From NCBI GenBank assembly GCA_025403435.1, contig CM046330.1:20420239-20484238 (forward strand): DNA of 64,000 nt. Reading direction: 5' to 3'. Source of the DNA: Artocarpus heterophyllus (lineage: Eukaryota; Streptophyta; Magnoliopsida; Rosales; Moraceae). Positions 57,413 to 64,000 of the stretch are shown piece after piece. The notes below the pieces were generated by a model, which was not told the DNA's origin, made no database searches, and saw only the letters and a list, made by a program, of their open reading frames with translations. Every line of letters begins with the position of its first letter. Position 1 is the stretch's first letter. Made by a program: the position numbers and the translations under genes.

Positions 57413-58169
57413 TGATGAGGACATCGTTAGGACAAGCAAGAGCACGTGGGATGAGACATATTTAGATCCAATTCAAGTTCCCATTGGTCCGGTTACAAGA
57501 GCTCGTGCGAAGAAGTTCAAAGAAACGCTTATTGGGCTGATTCAAGCAACTTGGGCTCAAGCTATTGCATGGAGGCCCATTAAGGGAATTGCATGTGACA
57601 TCCAGACCAACAAATGCATGATTCAAGCTCTAGAAGGGATCGAGTAATTTCCATTTCAGTTACTTTCCCGTTTTGAGGCGACAAGTGGCGAGAAGAATCA
57701 GCTAATCACCTTTTAACGTCTAGTTTCCTTTTTCAAACATGCGTTTGTGTTATTTCTATTATTGTAAGGTTTTTAAGCCATTAAGGGTACTTACCTTATT
57801 TGCTTTAGATTAGACGTTTTGGTAATTGATTTGCCCTAAATTCCATGGGCAATTAGGAGCTGAAATTCACATAGGGGAACCACTATATATTGCAATGAAT
57901 TTCATTCAATGGAGAATAAGTTTTAACACACAATTTGAGGTTTAATTCTGTTCGGTTCCTAAACGAACTATTCAAACTTATCGAAAAATTCCATGGCGTT
58001 CATAGTATCAATCAGTCCATCCATAGCTGCTTGTGGCGTCCTCACATACCAAGGTTCGTGCTTCTTGTTAGGCATCGGGTCACGGTTCCATTCAAAACTG
58101 GTTAGGAATTTTGATCTTGGAAACCAATTTTGGTTAGAGTCGCGTCAGTTCTTGGCGGGGTTCGTATCA
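57413..58169 (+). repeat. Element L 5' LTR (757 bp)
   Basis: Starts TGATGAGGACATCG and ends GGTTCGTATCA. It has only one 51-bp unit and the extra codon (GATGAG) in the tail, intermediate between the LTR-B and A/D types. Tail stop at about 57645-57647. Confidence 0.9.
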
Positions 58170-58308
58170 TTTGGTAATCAGAGCCAGGTTCTAATTAGGT
58201 TTTGCTTCTCCGTTCTCTTAGTTTATGTTTGTTTCAGTTATTCGTGAGTTTTGATTTCCATTATCAAAGTCGGTTAAAAAAAAAAAAGATCCGAAAAGAA
58301 AAGAAAGA
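58170..58308 (+). other. Element L primer site and truncated leader
   Basis: PBS TGGTAATCAGAGC at 58172-58184 (extra A, as in B and D). The leader then reads to the start of the homopurine tract (GATCCGAAAAG) and is broken at 58308 against the decayed pol of M. No gag is present. Confidence 0.82.
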
Positions 58309-60423
58309 AGTAACTTAGAACGCCTTTGTGCTAGAAACCTCTATTTTCTCAAGTGCAACCAAACCCAATCTCCAGGTTCAAATATTAGCTACTTGCACCT
58401 TTTGTTTGCTTATTTGGCATATTGCTTCATTTTCCTCTCAATGTTGAGTCATGCTTTCTTAGCCTTTTTCTTTCCATCTAAGTTAGCATGTTCAAATAAA
58501 GGTAATGGTGATAAATCCAATGGAGTTAAAGGATTAAAACCATAAACAATTTCAAATGTTGAAAACTTAGTAGCAGAATAAACAGTACAATCATAAGCAA
58601 ACTCAACGTGTGGTAAAGACTCTTCCTAAATTTTGATGTTCTTTTTAATAATAGCCCTGAACAATGTAGATAAGGTCTTATTAACTACTTTGGTTTGACC
58701 ATCAATTTGCGGATGACAAGTAGTAGAAAATAATAACTCAGTTCCTAACTTACACCACAAGGTCTTCCAAAAGTAACTCAAAAACTTAGCATCTCTATCT
58801 GAAACAATTGTTCAAGGCACACAATGTAATCATACAATCTCTTTAAAGAACAAGTCAGCAACGTGAGAAGCATCAGCAGTTTTGTAACATGGAATAAAAT
58901 GTGTCATCTTAGAAAACCTATCTACCACCACAAAGATTGAATCTTTTCCACATTTAGACCTAGGCAAACCTAACACAAAGTCCATAGAAATATCCATCCA
59001 AGGCTCACTAGGAATGGGTAATGGTGTGTATAAACTATGCGGTTGCACTTGAGATTTTGCTTGCCTACAAGTGACATCTACCACAAATTCCCTCAACATC
59101 TCTTTTCATGTGTGGCCAATAAAGGTGTTCTTGTAAAACGCCTAAAGTTTTAACAACTCAAAAATGTTCCATTAACCCTCCACTATGGGATTCCCTTACT
59201 AACAAATCTCGTAAAGAGAAATTAGCACACACAACTTATTTTGCCAAGATAGAAAACCCTCACAGCTAAAGAACTTACCCACTGCATTTTGTTCACAAGC
59301 TTGAATATTCTCCCAAAAACATTGGTCTAAAGGATACAATTCTTTAATATGCTCAAAACCAAGTAATTTTGCATCAAGGGTAGAGATTAATATGTACCTT
59401 TGAGAAAGTGCATTGGCAACTATGTTTTCCTTACCTTTCTTGTACCAGATGACATATGGAAATGTCTCAATGAATTCCGCCTACCGTGCATGTCTCTTAT
59501 TCAACTTGTGTTGGCCTCTCAAATGCTTTAACGACTCATTATTGGTGTTAATCAAGAATTTCCTAGGCCAAAGGTAGTGTTACCATGTTTCCAATGTTCG
59601 AACTAATGCGTACAATTCTTTATCAAAAGTAGGCTAGCTTAAGGTTCCCCCACTCAACTTTTCACTAAAATATGCAATTGGTCTTCCTTCTTGCATAAGA
59701 ACGGCACCTATACCTACTCTTGAAGCATCACATTCAATTTTGAAAGATTTAGTAAAATCAGGTAAAGCAAGTTGATTAATTGGAATGCCATTTCTTACTC
59801 TTCACCCCAGTTGAATCCCACATTCTTTTTGATGATTTCGGTAAGTGGTGCGGCAATGTTACTAAAGTCTTTTACGAATCTTCTATAAAAACTAGTGAGT
59901 CTATGAAAATTTTGAACATTACTTACACTTGGAGAGTTGGCCATTCTTGAATTGTACAAATCTTCTCTTCATCAACCTGTATTCCTTGTACACTCACAAC
60001 AAAACTAAGAAACACAAGCTTATCGATGCAAAAGGTGTGGTTCTTCAAGTTAGCATATAACTTTTCTTTTCTAAGTACATCCAAAACTAAATTTAAATGC
60101 TCAAGATGTTCACCTATGTTTTTGCTATAAATGAGAATATCATCAAAATAAACTCCACAAATTTACCTATGAAAGCACGCAAGACATGGTTCAATAATCA
60201 CATAAATGTCCTTGGTGCATTAGTTAATTCAAACGGCATAACTAATCACTCATATAAACCATATTTTGTTTTAAAGGTAGTTTTCCATTCATCATCTTCC
60301 TTCATTCTAATTTGATGATATCCACTTTTTAAATTAATTTTAGAGAATAAATAAGCACCATGTAACTCATCTAGCTTATCATCTAAGCGAGGAATGGGAT
60401 GACGATACTTTACCGTTATATTA
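58309..60423 (-). pseudogene. Element M: highly decayed pol (integrase, RNase H, RT)
   Basis: On the minus strand, RT N-terminus ([15 protein letters not shown], 60390-60415), the remainder of RT, RNase H (about 59500-59760) and integrase ([31 protein letters not shown], 58830-59099) to the GDWVWLH region near 58350 can be followed. Frameshifts and stops are frequent. It is more diverged from A/D/E than any other pol in the window and is therefore old. Upstream it is fused to the younger J gag, and downstream it is broken at the L leader. Confidence 0.82.
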
Positions 60424-62124
60424 CCGAACTTTCTCTCTGCACTCCCACTCTTGATTTTTCTTCGCTCTTCATTTTTTTATCACTTTCTCTCTGTAAGCTC
60501 ACTTGGTCTTCATAGACCTGTTTTGGTGTTAATGGAACCAGAGTGATCGTCTTTTGATTGTGAACGAATGAGTACTTGTTGGTGAAACCATCATGCTTAA
60601 CTCGCCGATCAAATTGCCATGGTCTGCCTAATAACAAGTGCCCAGCTTGCATCGGAACCACATCGCACAAAACTGCATCTTCATATCTTCCAATGCGAAA
60701 AGGAACTAACACCTGTTTATGCACCTTTACCTCACCAGTATCATTTAACCATTGCAATTTATATGGTCGAGGATGCTTAATTGTTGGCAGGCCTAACTTC
60801 TCTACCATGGTTGTGCTAGCAACATTTGTACAACTCCCACCGTCAATAATCACACTACATACCTTGTTTTGAACGTGGCACCTAGTGTGGAAGATGTTTT
60901 CCCGTTGCACCTCTTCATCTTCTTCTTTGGCTTGCACACTTAAAGCTCTCCTTGTGACCAACAATTCTCCTTGGACAGCGCACTCCTCATTGTCGGCATC
61001 CTGTAATGAAGGCATAGAATCATTGTCCGAATCCTCCTCGGTTTCAATGTCTCCATTGTCCCGCACCACCATAACTCGTTTGTTCGGACATTGGCTTGCT
61101 ATATGACCCCTGCCTTGACATTTAAAAAATTTAATATCACGAGTCCGAGTAGTGGAAGAATCGGATTTACCTTGATTCCCATGGCTGGCCACCTCTTGTT
61201 TTTGCTCGATCTTTGGCTTGGGGTTGGATTGCTTCTCATCCCTCTTCCATTGGTTTATTTTCCAAGCCGATGTACTCGGGTTTTGGCTAGGACGTGTGCT
61301 ACTGCCCCTCCTCATAAGTTGATTCTCAATTTTAATAGCCATGTGCACCATGTCCTCCAACTCCACATAATGTTGTAACTCAACGGCATTGTGGATATCT
61401 CGGTTCAAGCACGCCAAAAACCTTGCCATTGTAGCCTCCCGATCCTCCTCTATATTAGCCCGAATCATCATAACCTCCATCTCCTTATAGTACTCCTCTA
61501 CACTCCGGTTGCCCTGCTTAAGGTTTTGTAGTTTGTTGTACAACTCCCGGTAGTAGTAAGTTGGTACAAATCGCTTCCTCATCACGGTCTTCATCTCTTC
61601 CCATGACTCAATAGGCCGCTCTCTATTGCGTCTCCTGTTTATAACAAGCTGATCCCACCAAGTAATAGCATAATCAGAAAATTCAATTACAGCCAATTTT
61701 ACCTTCTTTGCCTCAGAATAGTAGTGGCAGTCAAAGATGGACTCCATTTTCTTCTCCCATTCTAGGTACGCTTCTGGATTGGATTTGCCTTGAAATGATG
61801 GTATCTTCATTTTTATGCCTCTCAGACTATCATCTTCCCTGTTCCTAACGCCTCTATCCCGTCCAAATCTTCGGTGACTACCCGCTGAATCTTCTCCTTC
61901 GTCAAACTCTTCCCCATCATTCCTATAGTAGTCATCAACCTCTCCTCTAACCGGAACCCTTTCTCGCCTTCGCGCATGAGGAACATGTTGTGGCTGTTCC
62001 ACACGTGCATTCTCTATCCGGTCTATCCTCTCATGAAGCTGTCCTATCTCTCCCCTCAACAATCGCCTCATCTCCCCCATCATCGCTTCCATAAGAAGTT
62101 TTGGGTCTGTTGCACCCGAGGTAC
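60424..62124 (-). pseudogene. Element J gag-protease, fused to old pol
   Basis: Open frame on the minus strand covering Gag from [10 protein letters not shown], the knuckle region, protease ([25 protein letters not shown]) and the linker to VQRESS. The knuckle reads [14 protein letters not shown], so the first zinc-binding Cys is replaced by Phe. At 60424 the frame runs directly into the decayed M pol, skipping the linker end and RT start. At the other end, element K is inserted in codons near the Gag N-terminus (GAGGTAC, 62118-62124). The gag is close to A/D/E in sequence, so the two halves of this reading unit have different ages. Confidence 0.87.
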
Positions 62125-62935
62125 TGATACGAACCACGCCAAGAACTGACGCGACCCTAACCGAAGTTGGTCTCCAAGATCAACTTTCTAACCGGTTTTG
62201 GATGGAACCGCGACCCGATGCCCAACAAGAAGCACGAACCTTGGTATGTGAGGACGCCACAATCAGCTATGGAGAGACCGATTGATAAGTCTTGGTATGT
62301 GAGGACGCCACAATCAGCTATGGATGGACTGATTGATAAGTCTATGAACGCCACAGAAATTTCCGATAAGTTCGAATAGTTCGTTTAGGAACTAAAGAGA
62401 ATTAAACCTCAAAATTATGTGTTATTACTTGTCTCCCATTGAATGAAATTCGTTACAATATATAGGGGTTCCTATGCGAATTTTCAGCTCCTAATTCCCC
62501 ATGGAATTTCGGCAAATCAATTACCAAATCACCTAATCTAAAGCAAATAAGGTAAGTGTCCTTAATGGCTTAAAAACTTTACAATAATAGAAATAAACAA
62601 ACGAAAATAAAGGAAACTAGACATTAAAAAGGTCAAAAGCTGATTCTTCTCGCCATGTGTCGCCTCAAAATGGGAAAGTAACTGAAATGGAAATTACTCA
62701 ATCCCTTCTATAGCTTGAATCACGCATTTGTTGGTCTGGTTGTCGCATGCAATTCCCTCAATGGGCCTCCATGCAATAGCTTGAGCCCAAGTTGCTTGAA
62801 TCAGCCCAATAAGCGTTTCTTTAAACTTCTTCGCACGAGCTCTCGTAACCGGACCAATGGGAACTTGAATTGGATCTGAATATGTCTCCCACGTGCTCTT
62901 GCTTGTGCTAACGATGTCCTCATCATTCCCCTCCT
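62125..62935 (-). repeat. Element K 3' LTR (811 bp)
   Basis: Left edge TGATACGAACC, right edge TCCTCATCA. It has two 51-bp units and belongs to the G sub-type. The candidate target sequence is GGTAC (62120-62124) in J gag; the other copy would lie beyond the window. Confidence 0.92.
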
Positions 62936-64000
62936 CTTGAGAAGGATTTGTCCTCAAATCGTCGCCTGCATCAAAAGGACTTAGGTCAGAAACATTAAAG
63001 GAGGCACTTACACCATACTCACCTGGCAAGTCTAGCTTGTACGCATTATCATTGATCCTTTCGAGAACTTGAAAAGGACCGTCCCCTCTAGGCAATAGCT
63101 TGGATTTCCTTTGTTCTGGAAATCGTTCCTTGCGTAAGTGCAACCACACCCAATCACCGGGCTCGAAGACGAGCTTGTGACGTCCTTTGTTGGCTTGTTC
63201 AGCATATTGTTTAGTCCTTCGCTACGATGTTGAGTCTTGCCTTCTCGTGTATCTGCTTAACAAGATCAGCTTTTCTTTTTCCATCTAAATTCACATGCTC
63301 AGACAAAGGTAATGGCATTAAATCCAAAGGAGTTAAAGGATTAAAACCATAAACAATTTCAAACGGTGAAAATTGAGTAGCAGAATGAACAGATCGATTA
63401 TAAGCAAACTCAACATGTGGTAAACACTCCTCCCATGTTTTGATGTTCTTTTTAATGACAGCCCTCAACAAAGTAGACAAGGTTCTATTCACAACTTCTG
63501 TTTGACCATCGGTTTGTGGGTGACAAGTAGTTGAAAATAATAGCTTAGTCCCTAACTTAGCCCACAAAGTCTTCCAAAAGTAGCTTAAGAACTTGGTGTC
63601 CCTATCAGAAACAATTGTCCTAGGCATACCATGAAGTCTCACAATTTCCCTAAAGAACAAATCAGCAACATTGGAAGCATCATCTGTCATGAGCCATCTT
63701 TGAAAACCTATCCACGACCACAAATATTGAGTCTCTTCCCCGTTTAGACCTAGGCAAACCTAACACAAAATCCATCGAAATATCAATCCAGGGTTCACTA
63801 GGTATTGGTAAAGGGGTGTATAAACCATGGGCCTGCACTCTTGATTTAGCCTGCCTACAAGTTACACATCTACCACAAAGCCTCTCAACATCTCGTTTCA
63901 CATGTTGCCAATAGAAGTGTTCCTGCAACATAGCTAAAGTCTTCATTACTCCAAAATGTCCCATCAATCCTCCCCCATGGGATTCCCTCACTAGCAAATC
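62694..64000 (-). pseudogene. Element K pol: integrase and LTR-encoded tail, continues past the edge
   Basis: Integrase from [14 protein letters not shown] at the window edge through [25 protein letters not shown] and GPF to the basic tail, stopping at 62694. About 17 nt missing near 63700 remove part of [10 protein letters not shown] and shift the frame. One extra base near 63223 (CGCTACGATG, normally CGCTCGATG) shifts it again before the C-terminal domain. The upstream part is outside the window. As seen, integrase cannot be made in one piece. Confidence 0.9.
62936..62948 (-). promoter_or_regulatory. Polypurine tract of element K
   Basis: AAGAGGAGGGGAA on the minus strand, abutting the 3' LTR. 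Confidence 0.87.

Overview
This window is plant nuclear DNA, almost certainly from a eudicot. It is packed with nested long-terminal-repeat (LTR) retrotransposons. I found no host protein gene, tRNA or rRNA gene, and no bacterial feature or CRISPR array. Nearly all coding sequence is gag-pol of one Ty3/gypsy chromovirus lineage: CCHC Gag, protease, reverse transcriptase (RT), RNase H and a DD35E integrase (IN). There is no classical chromodomain. Instead the polyprotein ends in a basic tail (core [13 protein letters not shown]) whose codons lie inside the 3' LTR. That arrangement, with an initiator-Met-tRNA primer site, fits the centromeric CRM lineage. The clade and the centromeric location are inference. 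Letters A, B, D to M, P and Z are my own element labels.

Layout. 1-414 is unassigned. Element F (+, 831-bp LTRs) runs from 415 to 31083 but is heavily interrupted. An 18.6-kb block (1460-20053), flanked by the 5-bp duplication TCAAG, sits in its 5' leader. This block holds a TRIM LTR fragment, an LTR-C fragment, the 3' end of element Z (-), element B (+) with element A (-) inserted in B's 5' LTR (TSD AAGAC), a permuted element P (-), and a tandem array of a small TRIM retrotransposon. F then continues with a solo LTR-C (TSD AGTTT), a second partial LTR-C, element G (+, truncated) and a CRM-LTR/TRIM hybrid, and ends at its own 3' LTR.

31084-48489 is element H (+, a diverged subfamily). Element D (31649-38464, TSD CATTC) is inserted in its RT gene and element E (41131-47945, TSD TTTCT) in its 3' LTR. 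D carries one uninterrupted 1612-residue polyprotein and nearly identical LTRs, so it is the best candidate for an active element. E is equally young by its LTRs but has three frameshifts. 48490-53818 is element I (-, same subfamily as H), lying 3' end to 3' end with H and inserted in a tandem array of about 98-bp units (53819-54612).

54613-56199 is AT-rich DNA that I could not assign. 56200-58308 holds two more LTR-plus-leader fragments. 58309-60423 is a very decayed pol (-), fused to a younger gag-protease (J, -, 60424-62124). Element K (-) enters J's gag at 62125 and runs off the right edge.

How the parts work together. In a working copy, LTR transcription from a TATATAA box gives a genomic RNA. 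That RNA is primed by initiator tRNA at the primer-binding site (PBS) just after the 5' LTR. Plus-strand synthesis starts at the polypurine tract (PPT) AAGAGGAGGGGAA, which is itself in-frame coding sequence. Gag packages the RNA, protease cuts the polyprotein, RT/RNase H make cDNA, and IN inserts it with 5-bp target duplications. D is the only copy in the window that could supply all these proteins; the others are broken. Nesting gives relative ages: D and E are youngest, A is younger than B, and H, I, M, LTR-C and LTR-E are older.
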